A stretch of 64,000 nucleotides of DNA from an uncultured Eubacteriales bacterium (GCA_934393265.1 CAKRQL010000004.1:186001-250000), one strand, 5' to 3'; counted from the first letter of the stretch, positions 8,219 to 17,716 are shown. Notes: generated by a model not told the origin, from the letters alone. Translations and numbers: made by a program.

Positions 8219-9079
8219 TCAGAGCTTATAAAATCCGTATGTGATGAGCCACGACGGCAGTGAGGCAAAATCCGGCAGCTTCATCAGAATTATGAAAGCC
8301 GCGAGGCACAGAAACGCACCTGAAAACCACAGATAGTCTCTCACGGTAAAACGGAGCTCATTCATCTTCGTGCGATTTGCGTCACCTCTGTAACAGCGAC
8401 ATTCCATAGCTGTGGCAAGCTCCTCCGCCCGCTTGAACGCCGAGGCAAAGAGCGGAACCAGTATAGGTATCAGCGCTTTCACCCTGCGCACTATATTACC
8501 GCTCGAAAAATCTGCGCCGCGCGATTTCTGGGCATTCATGATTTTCTCGGTTTCCTCGACGAGCGTCGGAATAAAGCGAAGCGCTATAGTCATCATCATG
8601 GCAAATATATGGACAGGCACGTGAATGAGCTTCAACGGCGAGAGCAGTCCCTCAATACCGTCAGTCAGGCGTATAGGCGACGTTGTATATGTCAGCAGTA
8701 CGCTTGTACCGATTATCAGAAGCACGACGCGCAGTGCCATGAATACGGCACGTATTATTCCCTCTTTGTATATACGTATTATCCAGAAAGAAACGAGCGG
8801 CTCGCCGTCGCCTCTTGTGAGAAAAATATTTATAATCGCTGTAAAAAGAAGGACGTACAGTACCGGCTTTATCCCTTTCATCACCGTGCGCAAGCCTATA
8901 CGGCTTACAGCGGTTATTGCAAATGTAAGAACGGTGACACACAGGAACGCGACAGGCGTCTGTGCAAGGAATACAATGACAATATACAGAATTGAAAGTA
9001 TTATTTTGGTTCGCGGGTCGAGCTTATGAACAGAAGAAAATCCGGGAAAAAACTGCCCGAGGGTTATATCGGAGATCAT
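8219..9079 (-). CDS. ecfT: Energy-coupling factor transporter transmembrane protein EcfT
   Basis: A 286-residue polytopic protein with several membrane helices and the two cytoplasmic Ala-Arg-Gly-type coupling segments, seen here as QKSRGADF and ECRCYRGD, which dock into grooves of the two ATPases. EcfT joins substrate-binding S components to the EcfA1-EcfA2 pair for uptake of vitamins and other trace nutrients. Its ATG overlaps the ecfA2 stop (ATGA), indicating translational coupling. A candidate S component is encoded about 25 kb away at 33718-34299. Confidence 0.95.
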   Translation of the reverse strand: MISDITLGQFFPGFSSVHKLDPRTKIILSILYIVIVFLAQTPVAFLCVTVLTFAITAVSRIGLRTVMKGIKPVLYVLLFTAIINIFLTRGDGEPLVSFWIIRIYKEGIIRAVFMALRVVLLIIGTSVLLTYTTSPIRLTDGIEGLLSPLKLIHVPVHIFAMMMTIALRFIPTLVEETEKIMNAQKSRGADFSSGNIVRRVKALIPILVPLFASAFKRAEELATAMECRCYRGDANRTKMNELRFTVRDYLWFSGAFLCLAAFIILMKLPDFASLPSWLITYGFYKL

Positions 9080-9939
9080 CTCTTCACCCCCTCGGCATAC
9101 TTCCGGAACGCCGCAACAAAGCCATCTACCGTATAGGCCTCACCTTTAAGGGTTATGCCATTTGCCGCAAGCTTTGACGCGATTTTTGAAATCTGCGGTA
9201 CATCAAGACCGATTTTCTCAAGTTCCTCCGCCTGATTGAATATTTCGCTGACCACGCCGCATCTGTGGATTTTTCCGTTGTTCATGACGACGACATCATC
9301 ACAGTATGATGCCATATCCTCCATTGAATGACTAACGAGAATGACAGATATTCCGCGCTCTTTTGCATATCTTTTGCAGATACCGCCGAGTATTTCGCGC
9401 CGTCCCCTCGGGTCGAGACCTGCCGCCGGCTCGTCAAGAACGAGAACGTCAGGCTCCATAGCCAGAACTCCGGCAATGGCTGCCCGCCTCTTCTGTCCAC
9501 CGGACAATTCAAACGGAGATCTGTCAAGAAGAGTATCGTCAAGTCCGGCAAAGTCTGCCGCGGCGCGGACCCGGCGTTCGATTTCTTCCTTATCGAGTTT
9601 CAGGTTTCTCGGAGCGTAGGCAATGTCGGAGCGGACAGTCTCATCGAATAGCTGATACTCCGGGTATTGCATGACAAGACCGACGCGAAAGCGTACCGCA
9701 GATATTTTTTTCGGTTCGTCCCATATATTTTTACCGTCAAGTATTACCTCTCCTGCGTCAGGACGGTAAAGTCCGTTAAGAAGATTCACAAGAGTTGACT
9801 TGCCAGATCCTGTATGACCTATAATTCCGGTAACTCTCCCGCTCTCAAATCCGACGCTGACAGAATCGAGCGCTTTTTTTTCAAAGGGAGTTCCCTTGCT
9901 GTAGCTGTATGAAACATCACGAAGCTCGAGTATTTTCAT
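9076..9939 (-). CDS. ecfA2: Energy-coupling factor ATPase EcfA2
   Basis: A 287-residue ABC ATPase with Walker A GHTGSGKST, signature LSGGQ, Walker B ending VLDEP and switch His in SHSMED. The order ecfA1-ecfA2-ecfT identifies it as the A2 subunit. The start at 9939 has an excellent GGAGGTGC site located in the 3-prime end of ecfA1 and overlaps the ecfA1 stop by 4 bases. Together with EcfA1 it powers the shared group II ECF module at the membrane. Confidence 0.94.
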   Translation of the reverse strand: MKILELRDVSYSYSKGTPFEKKALDSVSVGFESGRVTGIIGHTGSGKSTLVNLLNGLYRPDAGEVILDGKNIWDEPKKISAVRFRVGLVMQYPEYQLFDETVRSDIAYAPRNLKLDKEEIERRVRAAADFAGLDDTLLDRSPFELSGGQKRRAAIAGVLAMEPDVLVLDEPAAGLDPRGRREILGGICKRYAKERGISVILVSHSMEDMASYCDDVVVMNNGKIHRCGVVSEIFNQAEELEKIGLDVPQISKIASKLAANGITLKGEAYTVDGFVAAFRKYAEGVKR

Positions 9940-10823
9940 TGTCTCGCACCTCCGAGATAAGAGGTCAGCGCCGCGACACATTCATCTACCGTCAGACATA
10001 CACCGCCGGGGATGTCATACCCCACCTTGCGAAGGGCATCAACCGCCTCGACGCTCTGCGGTGCCTCAAGCCCGATACCGTGCAGTCCGTCGACATCCGA
10101 AAAAACCTCACGCGGAGTGCCGTCGGCAAAAACCGCGCCGTCGTTTATCACTACTATCCGTTCCGCTCTTGAAGCCTCTTCCATATAGTGTGTTATATTT
10201 ATAATCGTTATATTTTCCTCGCGGTTGAGCCGCTCCATTATGTCCATTACCTCAGCCCGCCCTCCGGGGTCAAGCATTGCGGTCGACTCATCGAATACGA
10301 TAATTTCCGGTTTCATTGCTATTATTCCGGCTATTGCCACGCGCTGTTTCTGTCCGCCGGAAAGCTTATGCGGCGCATGATGAGCATACTCGGTCATTCC
10401 GACGAGATCAAGTGCCTCGCGCACACGTTTCTTTATTTCAAAACGCGCAAGTCCGAGGTTCTCCGGTCCGAATGCGACATCCTCGTCAACAAGCGTCGCG
10501 ACAAGCTGGTTGTCAGGATTCTGAAAAACCATACCTATTTTTCTTCTGACATCGTAAACGTCGTCGTCGCTGAAATCAGGCGTCGCGAGCTCACGACCGT
10601 CGAGAAATATCCGCCCCTCTGAGGGAGTAAGAATCATATTCATAAGCTTTGCGAGAGTGGATTTACCGGAGCCGTTATGTCCGAGAATTGCCAGATACTC
10701 CCCACGCCTGACGGATAGATTTATATCTCGGAGCGCCACCGTGTTCTCCGACGGAATATCCGACGAATAGGTATAACCGAGATGCTCACATTTTATTATA
10801 ACATCGCTGTTGTTTTCTTTCAC
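9936..10823 (-). CDS. ecfA1: Energy-coupling factor ATPase EcfA1
   Basis: A 295-residue ABC ATPase: Walker A GHNGSGKST, a Q-loop in FQNPDNQ, signature LSGGQKQ, and Walker B IIVFDES. It heads the ecf gene set and is followed by ecfA2 with a 4-base overlap. Two GTG starts are possible, 10829 and 10823; the second has the better spacing (9 bases) from CGGAG and is given here. It lies 18 bases downstream of the methyltransferase gene and is probably transcribed from the ruvC promoter. Confidence 0.93.
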   Translation of the reverse strand: MKENNSDVIIKCEHLGYTYSSDIPSENTVALRDINLSVRRGEYLAILGHNGSGKSTLAKLMNMILTPSEGRIFLDGRELATPDFSDDDVYDVRRKIGMVFQNPDNQLVATLVDEDVAFGPENLGLARFEIKKRVREALDLVGMTEYAHHAPHKLSGGQKQRVAIAGIIAMKPEIIVFDESTAMLDPGGRAEVMDIMERLNREENITIINITHYMEEASRAERIVVINDGAVFADGTPREVFSDVDGLHGIGLEAPQSVEAVDALRKVGYDIPGGVCLTVDECVAALTSYLGGARQ

Positions 10824-10841
10824 TATCACGCACTCCGAAAA

Positions 10842-11702
10842 TCAGAATACCACACGTACGCTTGAGCCGCAAGGAAGAACAAGCCCGGTGTCGGAAACCG
10901 GCAGCCCGATTTCATCTGCTTCACTTTTTCCTCCGAATTTTCGCACAAGGCGCACATCTGTTATATATTTCATAGCCGATGCGGAAAGCCCGGTGGTGTA
11001 TGAATTGAGAAGGAAGAAAAGCGGTTTATCGCTAAGTACTCCCTGTGTCAGGAGTACGAGATCATCGATATTGTCCTCTATCTTCCAGACCTCGCCGGTC
11101 GGACCCCTGCCGTATGACGGCGGGTCCATTATAATGGCGTCATATCTGTTACCGCGTCTTATCTCGCGTTCTATGAATTTTTTACAATCGTCTATTATAT
11201 AGCGTATTGATGCATCGGACAGCCCCGACAGTGTCGCATTTTCCTTAGCTGTCTGCACCATTCCGCGCGCCGCATCGACATGACACACCGTGGCACCGGC
11301 GGCAGCCGCGGCTACTGTCGCGCCGCCTGTATACGCAAAGAGATTCAGTACCTTTACGGGTCTGCCAGCCGATTTTATAAGCCCTGAGAACCAATCCCAG
11401 TTTGTTGCCTGCTCCGGGAAAAGCCCTGTGTGCTTGAAGCCCATGGGCTTTATTCTGAATGTCAGGCTTCCGTATGAAACCGTCCAGCTCTCCGGCAGGC
11501 GGGCGCGTGTCCACGCTCCGCCGCCTGTGTGACTTCTTTTATAAGATGCGTCGGGGTTACGCCAAAGCGGATTTTTCTTTTCTGTTTTCCATATGACCTG
11601 AGGGTCGGGTCGTACAAGCGAATACTTGCCCCAAAGCTCGAGCTTTTCACCGTCGGAGGTATCGAGCAGTTTATAATCATGCCATTTATCGGCGATCCAC
11701 AT
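10842..11702 (-). CDS. Class I SAM-dependent methyltransferase, RlmI/RlmK-like
   Basis: A 286-residue Rossmann methyltransferase. The SAM-binding glycine motif is LFAYTGGATVAAAAAG at about residue 123, an acidic residue follows in HVDAARG, and the catalytic motif is MDPPSYGRG at about residue 192. Fold and motifs match the family that includes 23S rRNA cytosine methyltransferases, but the N-terminal PUA domain of RlmI is absent and the substrate is not certain. It lies 9 bases after ruvC and 18 before ecfA1, with its own AGGAG site, so it is part of the ruvC-to-truA operon. Confidence 0.8.
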   Translation of the reverse strand: MWIADKWHDYKLLDTSDGEKLELWGKYSLVRPDPQVIWKTEKKNPLWRNPDASYKRSHTGGGAWTRARLPESWTVSYGSLTFRIKPMGFKHTGLFPEQATNWDWFSGLIKSAGRPVKVLNLFAYTGGATVAAAAAGATVCHVDAARGMVQTAKENATLSGLSDASIRYIIDDCKKFIEREIRRGNRYDAIIMDPPSYGRGPTGEVWKIEDNIDDLVLLTQGVLSDKPLFFLLNSYTTGLSASAMKYITDVRLVRKFGGKSEADEIGLPVSDTGLVLPCGSSVRVVF

Positions 11703-11711
11703 ATAAGACTC

Positions 11712-12212
11712 CTATCGTTGATTATAAAATTGACCGAGCGCCGAGCCGCGGCATTGTGAGTGGCATATTGCAATCGCCACCGCGTCTGCCGTATCGTCCG
11801 GTTTCGGCGGTGCGGGCAGCTTCAGAATGGACGTCACCATTGCGATTACCTGCCGTTTCTCCGCTTTCCCGTAGCCGACAACAGCCTGCTTTACCTGAAG
11901 CGGCGTGTATTCGCTTATCTTCACGCCGAGCTTATGTGCCGTGCACAGAATGACACCGCGCGCCTCCGCGACCGCAATACCGGTTGTTATGTTCGTATTG
12001 AAAAAGAGCTCCTCGACCGCCATTTCTTCCGGTTGATATTTTTCAATGAGATCAGTAAGATCCCGCTCTATCATGAGAAGTCGCGCCTCGATGTCGGTAT
12101 GCGCAGGTGTTGTTATAGCCCCGTACGCAAGCGGTCTTATGTTACCGCGTGCCGATTCTATAACTCCCCAGCCGACTATTGCAAGACCGGGGTCTATTCC
12201 GAGTATTCTCAT
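11712..12212 (-). CDS. ruvC: Crossover junction endodeoxyribonuclease RuvC
   Basis: A 166-residue Holliday-junction resolvase. The four acidic metal ligands are visible: Asp in GIDPGLA near the start, Glu in AVEELFF, and two Asp in DDTADAVAIA. It cuts junctions migrated by RuvAB. Its strong GAGGAGG site precedes the ATG at 12212. The gene is oriented away from ruvAB and shares an intergenic region with it, rather than preceding ruvA in the same operon as in many bacteria. Confidence 0.96.
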   Translation of the reverse strand: MRILGIDPGLAIVGWGVIESARGNIRPLAYGAITTPAHTDIEARLLMIERDLTDLIEKYQPEEMAVEELFFNTNITTGIAVAEARGVILCTAHKLGVKISEYTPLQVKQAVVGYGKAEKRQVIAMVTSILKLPAPPKPDDTADAVAIAICHSQCRGSALGQFYNQR

Positions 12213-12303
12213 AACGGCGCCTCCTCTTCCGAAATATACACCCTATTTTACCACATCGGTCAGAAGAAGTAAAGAGTAAAATATATAAATTATTATATTG
12301 CGA

Positions 12304-12332
12304 TTGACTATCAGACGCCTTTATGCTATAAT
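12304..12332 (+). promoter_or_regulatory. Promoter of ruvAB
   Basis: TTGACT (12304-12309), a 17-base spacer and consensus TATAAT (12327-12332), 73 bases before the ruvA start. No LexA-like site is obvious to me. The opposite strand has a weaker TAAAAT box for ruvC. Confidence 0.8.
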
Positions 12333-12404
12333 TATCGGTAGAATGTACAGGTGTATACGCGCCGTTTGCGCCATGAAACAGCATGGAAGGAATACTGATA
12401 TAAA

Positions 12405-13013
12405 ATGTTTTATTACATATACGGAGAGCTGACATACAGGGACGCCGTTACCTGTGTTATTGATTGCGGTGGCGTCGGATATCGGATGACGGTCAGCCGG
12501 ATGACCTCCGACGCGCTTGTCAATAAGCACGGTCAGCGCGTCAAATTATATACATATCTCGCGGTTCGTGAAAACGAGATTGAGCTTTTCGGTTTCGGCT
12601 CGGATGAGGAGCGCTCCTGCTTCAATCAGCTGATATCAGTCAGCGGCGTGGGACCCAAGGCGGCGATGTCAATTCTTTCATATATGACGCCGGATGCATT
12701 CTCGCTTGCCGTCTGCACGGAGGACATAAAGGGTATATCAAAGGCTCCGGGCGTCGGCAGTAAAACCGCCGCGAGGATTGTACTTGAGCTACGCGATAAG
12801 ATTTCAAAGGATATGATGACAGCAGCCGTGCCCGGCGGAAAGAAAAATCAACCCGCGCCAAAGCTCAGCGGTCCTTTTGCAGAGGCTACCGAGGCGCTGA
12901 TGGTGCTCGGATATGATCGCGCAACGGTAACCACCGTTCTGCGGGACGTCGACCCGTCACTCTCCGATGCAGGCAGCATAATCAAAGCGTCGCTGAAGCT
13001 CCTATCAAAATGA
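12405..13013 (+). CDS. ruvA: Holliday junction branch migration protein RuvA
   Basis: A 202-residue protein with the RuvA architecture: an N-terminal OB fold (FYYIYGELTYRD, then YTYLAVRENEIELFGF), two helix-hairpin-helix segments (ISVSGVGPKAAMSIL and APGVGSKTAARIVLEL), a flexible linker around residue 145, and a C-terminal domain that contacts RuvB. It forms the tetramer that clamps four-way junctions. It is followed by ruvB after 26 bases under one promoter. Confidence 0.96.
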   Translation: MFYYIYGELTYRDAVTCVIDCGGVGYRMTVSRMTSDALVNKHGQRVKLYTYLAVRENEIELFGFGSDEERSCFNQLISVSGVGPKAAMSILSYMTPDAFSLAVCTEDIKGISKAPGVGSKTAARIVLELRDKISKDMMTAAVPGGKKNQPAPKLSGPFAEATEALMVLGYDRATVTTVLRDVDPSLSDAGSIIKASLKLLSK

Positions 13014-13039
13014 ACGGGAGACGGCAGAAAGGATAGCCA

Positions 13040-14071
13040 ATGGTAGAAGAGGTAAATGAATTTGATTTTGAAAATCGGATTCTCTCGAATGAATACGATG
13101 CAGAGCGTGACGGCGATGTCGAAAACAGTCTGCGCCCGAAGCAACTTGATGATTATATAGGTCAGGAGCGTGTCAAGGAAAATCTCAAGGTATATATCGA
13201 AAGCGCGAAACGACGCGGCGAATCGCTCGACCATGTCCTTCTATACGGACCTCCTGGACTCGGCAAAACGACGCTGTCTGTCATTATTGCAAACGAAATG
13301 GGGGTTAACATCCGGACAACCTCCGGCCCCGCGATAGAAAAACAGGGTGATCTCGCGGCGATACTCACGAATCTTCAGGAAGGGGACGTCCTCTTTATCG
13401 ATGAGATACACAGGCTCTCACGGAGCGTTGAGGAGATACTCTACCCGGCTATGGAAGATTACGCGATAGACATAATCATAGGCAAGGGTCCTTCCGCACG
13501 CTCTATAAGGTTGCCGATACCGAAATTCACACTGATAGGCGCGACAACCCGCGCCGGTCAGCTCACGACACCGCTGCGCGACAGATTCGGCGTTCTTTTC
13601 AAGCTTGAGCTTTATACTCCGGAGGAGCTGTCGACTATTGTAAAGCGTTCTGCCGATATACTCGGTATAGCGATAACCGAGGACGGCGCGCTGGCAATTG
13701 CCTCGCGCTCACGCGGGACGCCCCGTATTGCAAACAGAATACTAAAACGTATAAGGGACTTTGCACTTGTAAAAGGAGACGGCACCATAACGTCGGAGAT
13801 TGCCGGTATGGCTCTCGCCGCTCTTGATATAGACGAGCTCGGGCTCGACAGCGTTGACCGCCGTATGCTCGGTGCTATCATCAATTTTTACGGCGGAGGT
13901 CCGGTCGGACTCGATACCCTTGCGGCTACTATCGGTGAAGAGGCTGTAACCATTGAGGATGTCTATGAGCCGTACCTTATGCAGATAGGCTTCCTCGCAA
14001 GGACACCGCGCGGAAGATGCGCTACAAAGCTCGCATACGATCACCTGAATATTCCTTTCATAACTCAATAA
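13040..14071 (+). CDS. ruvB: Holliday junction branch migration ATPase RuvB
   Basis: A 343-residue AAA+ motor. It shows the family landmark LRPKQLDDYIGQ, Walker A GPPGLGKTT (about residue 71), Walker B FIDEIH, sensor 1 GATTRAG and the arginine finger region RDRFG, followed by the C-terminal winged helix. With RuvA it drives branch migration. Its isoleucine codons are strongly biased: 11 of the first 18 are ATA by hand count. Confidence 0.97.
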   Translation: MVEEVNEFDFENRILSNEYDAERDGDVENSLRPKQLDDYIGQERVKENLKVYIESAKRRGESLDHVLLYGPPGLGKTTLSVIIANEMGVNIRTTSGPAIEKQGDLAAILTNLQEGDVLFIDEIHRLSRSVEEILYPAMEDYAIDIIIGKGPSARSIRLPIPKFTLIGATTRAGQLTTPLRDRFGVLFKLELYTPEELSTIVKRSADILGIAITEDGALAIASRSRGTPRIANRILKRIRDFALVKGDGTITSEIAGMALAALDIDELGLDSVDRRMLGAIINFYGGGPVGLDTLAATIGEEAVTIEDVYEPYLMQIGFLARTPRGRCATKLAYDHLNIPFITQ

Positions 14072-14079
14072 AGCAATAT

Positions 14080-14153
14080 ATATCGCGGCAGAAAAACATT
14101 TCTCCGCGATATTAAAACGGACAGAGCTATATTGCCCTGTCCGCTTTTTTGTT
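14080..14153. terminator. Double terminator between ruvB and the GH127-like gene
   Basis: Two hairpins stand in tandem. The first pairs TATCGCGG (from 14081) with CCGCGATA (from 14104). The second pairs CGGACAG (14118-14124) with CTGTCCG around 14137 and is followed by CTTTTTTGTT on the plus strand. On the minus strand the second hairpin is followed by TTTTAAT, so it probably works for both convergent genes. Confidence 0.8.
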
Positions 14154-14154
14154 A

Positions 14155-16122
14155 TTAATGCTTTGTGGGAAGCCAGCAGGCGTACTCAGACCTCTTGTCC
14201 CATGTCTTTCCCGAGGACGAATAATCGACTACCGTAAAGCTACCGCCGTCTGTTTTTGGAACCGAGAAGCAGACGATGTGCGGGAATTTCGCGACGGATG
14301 ACGGCGTGAGTTTTACATATCCCTCGCTGTCATAATCGATGTCGACAGGCTTTTTAACATCCGAACCGAGGCGTGCATCCCGCGCGAGGATCAGCGGACC
14401 GCGACGGATGGCAATATGGTACTTTGTTTCCGGGGACTCAAGGACAACGCGGTGAACGAGTATATCAAGGTCCCACTGCATATCGGTATTTACAATATCG
14501 CGCGGACAGCTTACCGGATGAATTACCTGTGCACGCATATCAAGCGTCAGTGTAATTTCGTCTCCTGCGGCAAAATCGCGCGTCAGCTCGGCATATCCGC
14601 TGCTTACGCTGTGCGTATCATTTCCGATACTGAGCGTTGTTTCTTTGCTCCATGCGGGTATGCGTAGTTTGAGCGAGAAATTACCGTTTGTGCTATCAAG
14701 GAAGCGGAGCTTTACCACGCCGTCAGCCGGATAATCCGTGTCAAGCGAAATTCTTACTTTCTTGCCCTCCGGAGTGCGCGTCTCATATACTCCGCGCGAA
14801 TAGAGATTGATTGCCGCGCCGGTCTCATCGAGAGTCATGGCGACTTTACCCACCATTCCGGCACCGGCCGAAGCTATACATGCACAGCAACCATATACGT
14901 GCCGGTCGCGCATGAGCTGTATACCGCCGGTCTGCCTGCCGCGCGTATCCGGGAGAAGAGACGAATAGCTGTCGAACGGGAGAATTTCCTCTATGTAATC
15001 CGGGAAGCGCTCCGCGACTGACGGGCTCACTTTCCCCTCGGTATTATATGACCCGAGATAGGCATTATAGAGAGAAATTTCAAAGCAGTCCGCAAAAAAC
15101 GGGTCACCCGTCATTGCGAGGAGCTGCATACAATATTTCATCCATGTGACGGTAACACAGGTCTCCTGTTTCACATCGTCGAAGTAAAATGGATCTGCTT
15201 GATGAACGAGCGAGTGGTCAAGCAGCTCGTGCGAGCAGCCGGCGGTGCCTATGATCGTAATATCGCTCTCTGCAATTCTCTTTGCAAAGTTTATAGCTAT
15301 TTTCCGATATTTTTCGTCACCGGTTGCCCGATAATATTCGATTATCCCCTCAAAGAGCGACATCATCTCATACGCCTTTGTGACAGGATATTCGTAAGGA
15401 TATGCTATATCCTCTTCCGCGAGCTTGAAAATATCTCCGGTGCTTACGCCCCCCTCGGATATTATATATGCGGCAAAGTCAAGATATTTTTTGTCTCCGG
15501 TAATATCATAGAGCCGGACGGTGGGTTCAAGGATCGTCGACGCATTGAGCCCGCGCCAACAGCCTGAACAGGATGTTATATTTCTCTTGCCGGGCTCATT
15601 ACCTATCCTCTCAATAAGGTAGTCGAGAGAACCGCACATAAAGCTTACGATTTTCTGCCGAAGCTCGTCGTCTCTGCATATCTCAAGATAATACTGCATA
15701 CCGAGGAGAACATATTTGCGGCACCATATATCCCATCCTCCGAACTCTGTCGCGCGCGAGTAGGCCGAGACACGGCCGTCCGGCTCCGCACATGTGAGCA
15801 TATCGCATACGGTCTCCGTAAGCACCTGATAGAGCTCTTCATTTTTGGTATATGAATATACGAATGCGCCGCCGCGCATCATCTTACCCCAGTATTCACC
15901 GCGCCAGCCGCGATTTTCTCCGTCGTCCTGAAACCGGAATTGATCGACAAATCTCTTCCAGTGTGCACGGTCGAGGAGCTGCTTTTTTTCTGTAAACCGC
16001 ACTGCATCGTCAAGCAGACCGGAAAATTTCACATCCGAGGCATCAAGAAAAAGTTTGTCGGTAGCAAGGCGTTTATGGTTTACGGGATTGCTTTTGTAAA
16101 GTGTCTCTGTTGCTTTGCTCAT
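14155..16122 (-). CDS. GH127-like glycoside hydrolase (beta-L-arabinofuranosidase family, DUF1680)
   Basis: A 655-residue protein with the (alpha/alpha)6 barrel plus beta-sandwich architecture of the GH127/DUF1680 group. Family enzymes use a zinc-bound cysteine nucleophile, with a Glu and a Cys in one segment and a Cys pair in another; here ETC (about residue 317) and GCCAC (about residue 406) fit those sites. The ATG at 16122 has CGGAG before it and no signal peptide follows, so the enzyme is probably cytoplasmic and acts on imported arabinosides. It stands alone between two terminators, with no transporter or regulator beside it. GH146 or another cysteine-dependent clan member is possible. 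Confidence 0.8.
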   Translation of the reverse strand: MSKATETLYKSNPVNHKRLATDKLFLDASDVKFSGLLDDAVRFTEKKQLLDRAHWKRFVDQFRFQDDGENRGWRGEYWGKMMRGGAFVYSYTKNEELYQVLTETVCDMLTCAEPDGRVSAYSRATEFGGWDIWCRKYVLLGMQYYLEICRDDELRQKIVSFMCGSLDYLIERIGNEPGKRNITSCSGCWRGLNASTILEPTVRLYDITGDKKYLDFAAYIISEGGVSTGDIFKLAEEDIAYPYEYPVTKAYEMMSLFEGIIEYYRATGDEKYRKIAINFAKRIAESDITIIGTAGCSHELLDHSLVHQADPFYFDDVKQETCVTVTWMKYCMQLLAMTGDPFFADCFEISLYNAYLGSYNTEGKVSPSVAERFPDYIEEILPFDSYSSLLPDTRGRQTGGIQLMRDRHVYGCCACIASAGAGMVGKVAMTLDETGAAINLYSRGVYETRTPEGKKVRISLDTDYPADGVVKLRFLDSTNGNFSLKLRIPAWSKETTLSIGNDTHSVSSGYAELTRDFAAGDEITLTLDMRAQVIHPVSCPRDIVNTDMQWDLDILVHRVVLESPETKYHIAIRRGPLILARDARLGSDVKKPVDIDYDSEGYVKLTPSSVAKFPHIVCFSVPKTDGGSFTVVDYSSSGKTWDKRSEYACWLPTKH

Positions 16123-16190
16123 ATTATACTCCGAAAAATTCACGGTCTGGGACCGCTTTATTGTAAACTGACCGGCTATATAATAACACA

Positions 16191-16255
16191 AAAAGGCGGA
16201 GAGGTCAATATATTACCGCATTTTCCGGTAAAAATTTGTCTTCCGCCTGTTTTTT
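16191..16255. terminator. Bidirectional terminator upstream of GH127 and downstream of htrA-like
   Basis: GGCGGA (16195-16200) pairs with TCCGCC (16242-16247), and inside them TTACCG pairs with CGGTAA. The outer stem is flanked by A-run and T-run on opposite sides. On the minus strand it ends transcription of the protease gene before the glycosidase starts. Confidence 0.7.
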
Positions 16256-16279
16256 GTTTTGGTTTGCTTTAATCGGTCG

Positions 16280-17716
16280 TCAGTCTATCGTCGACATATC
16301 GGAGGACAGGACTGTATACTGATTACATTCTACAGTGCTGCCGTTCCGCTCTACCGTTATCGAAATTTTATCACCCGAATTTATACGGTAGATGATGTCG
16401 GATATATTAAAGTACCTGCTGATTGTATAGCTCTTGCCGTTTATGGAAAGTGACAGGATGACATCCCCGGCTTTGACGCCCATTTTAGCAGCTATGCTCT
16501 CCGACACGACGCTCTCAACAGTGACTTTTTCTTCGATACTGCCGTATCCTGTCTTTTCATCGTACCTATAGCGCGATTCCGAAGAAGATACAGAGACACC
16601 GAGAGTTACCCGGTTTATCTTTGCGACGGCGCCGGATGTCTTATAAGAGCTTATCAGGTTATCAACAACCCCGGTTACTATATCAAGAGGAATAGCGTAA
16701 TTTATATTCTGATCCTCCTGGTTACCGGCATTCGTGATGCCTATGAGCTCTCCGTTCACATTAAATAATCCGCCGCCGGAATTTCCGCTGTAAAGCGCGG
16801 TGTCAATGCGGATAGACCGGTACCTTCTCGTGGTATTGTCAATCTTCAGAGTGATGAACTCGTTGTCAACGCTTATTATTCCCTCGGTTACGCTTATACC
16901 GCCGTCCTCGGGGTTGCCTATCGCTATCGCGGTCTCTCCGACATGATAAGTGTCGGCGACACTCACGGCTGTTGCGTCCGGATTTATTTTAAGGATATCC
17001 TCCGTCCTGGCACGCAGAACCGCTATGTCGCAATTTATTGAGCCGCCTATAAGCTCACAGTTTATTCCGTATGCCCCGCCGGTGTATGAGTAAAGCCCGT
17101 TGCTGTCCGTTGAGGAGCTACGCTCCGGCGAACCCTCGCTCCCGTAGAGATAGCAGTATACATTCTTTGCGAAATTCCCGCCGTTCAGCTCATCTGCCGC
17201 CGAGCTGTATACAACGTGATAGTTTGTCAGTATATAGGTGTAATTGCCGTCTATCGAATAAATGATTCCGGAACCCGTGTACATAGCATTCTTCGGATAT
17301 GAACGATAGTTCCAGAAAGTATTTTCATATGCAGTCTCTATGAATTCCGTATACAGCTTGACACTCGAACGCAGACAATCGTTTATTATAGCGGTATTAT
17401 CGGCGTTCAATGTAAGATAGGTTTTCAGAAAATCCGAAAAGGATATTTCGCCGTATTGCTTTTTATACTCCGCGTATACCTCCTGTATAGTGACATCCTT
17501 CCCGTCCTCGCCGTCTTTTCCGTCTTTTGCCGCCACATTTGTATATGTGCCGTCGGAATAATTAATCCTTATAACTCCATTGCCGTTGTCATCGGTGCTC
17601 TGTTCCACAGATACCACATACCGCTCGCTATTGTCCGAGAGCGAGCAGCCGGATGCGCCGAGCACCGTAAATGCCGTCATAAGTACAACGAGAAAGAGCG
17701 CAAGTTTTCTTTTCAT
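16280..17716 (-). CDS. HtrA-like trypsin-fold serine protease with PDZ domain, predicted lipoprotein
   Basis: A 478-residue exported protease. The N-terminus is a lipoprotein signal (basic MKRK, hydrophobic stretch, lipobox ending ASGC at about residue 24). A short Gly-X-Y run (GKDGEDGKD) and a helical segment follow. The catalytic triad is visible as His in TNYHVVY, Asp in CDIAVL and Ser in SGNSGGG. A C-terminal PDZ domain (about residues 375-470) would bind substrate tails. HtrA enzymes degrade or refold damaged envelope proteins. The gene is monocistronic with a GGAGG site. Confidence 0.9.
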   Translation of the reverse strand: MKRKLALFLVVLMTAFTVLGASGCSLSDNSERYVVSVEQSTDDNGNGVIRINYSDGTYTNVAAKDGKDGEDGKDVTIQEVYAEYKKQYGEISFSDFLKTYLTLNADNTAIINDCLRSSVKLYTEFIETAYENTFWNYRSYPKNAMYTGSGIIYSIDGNYTYILTNYHVVYSSAADELNGGNFAKNVYCYLYGSEGSPERSSSTDSNGLYSYTGGAYGINCELIGGSINCDIAVLRARTEDILKINPDATAVSVADTYHVGETAIAIGNPEDGGISVTEGIISVDNEFITLKIDNTTRRYRSIRIDTALYSGNSGGGLFNVNGELIGITNAGNQEDQNINYAIPLDIVTGVVDNLISSYKTSGAVAKINRVTLGVSVSSSESRYRYDEKTGYGSIEEKVTVESVVSESIAAKMGVKAGDVILSLSINGKSYTISRYFNISDIIYRINSGDKISITVERNGSTVECNQYTVLSSDMSTID

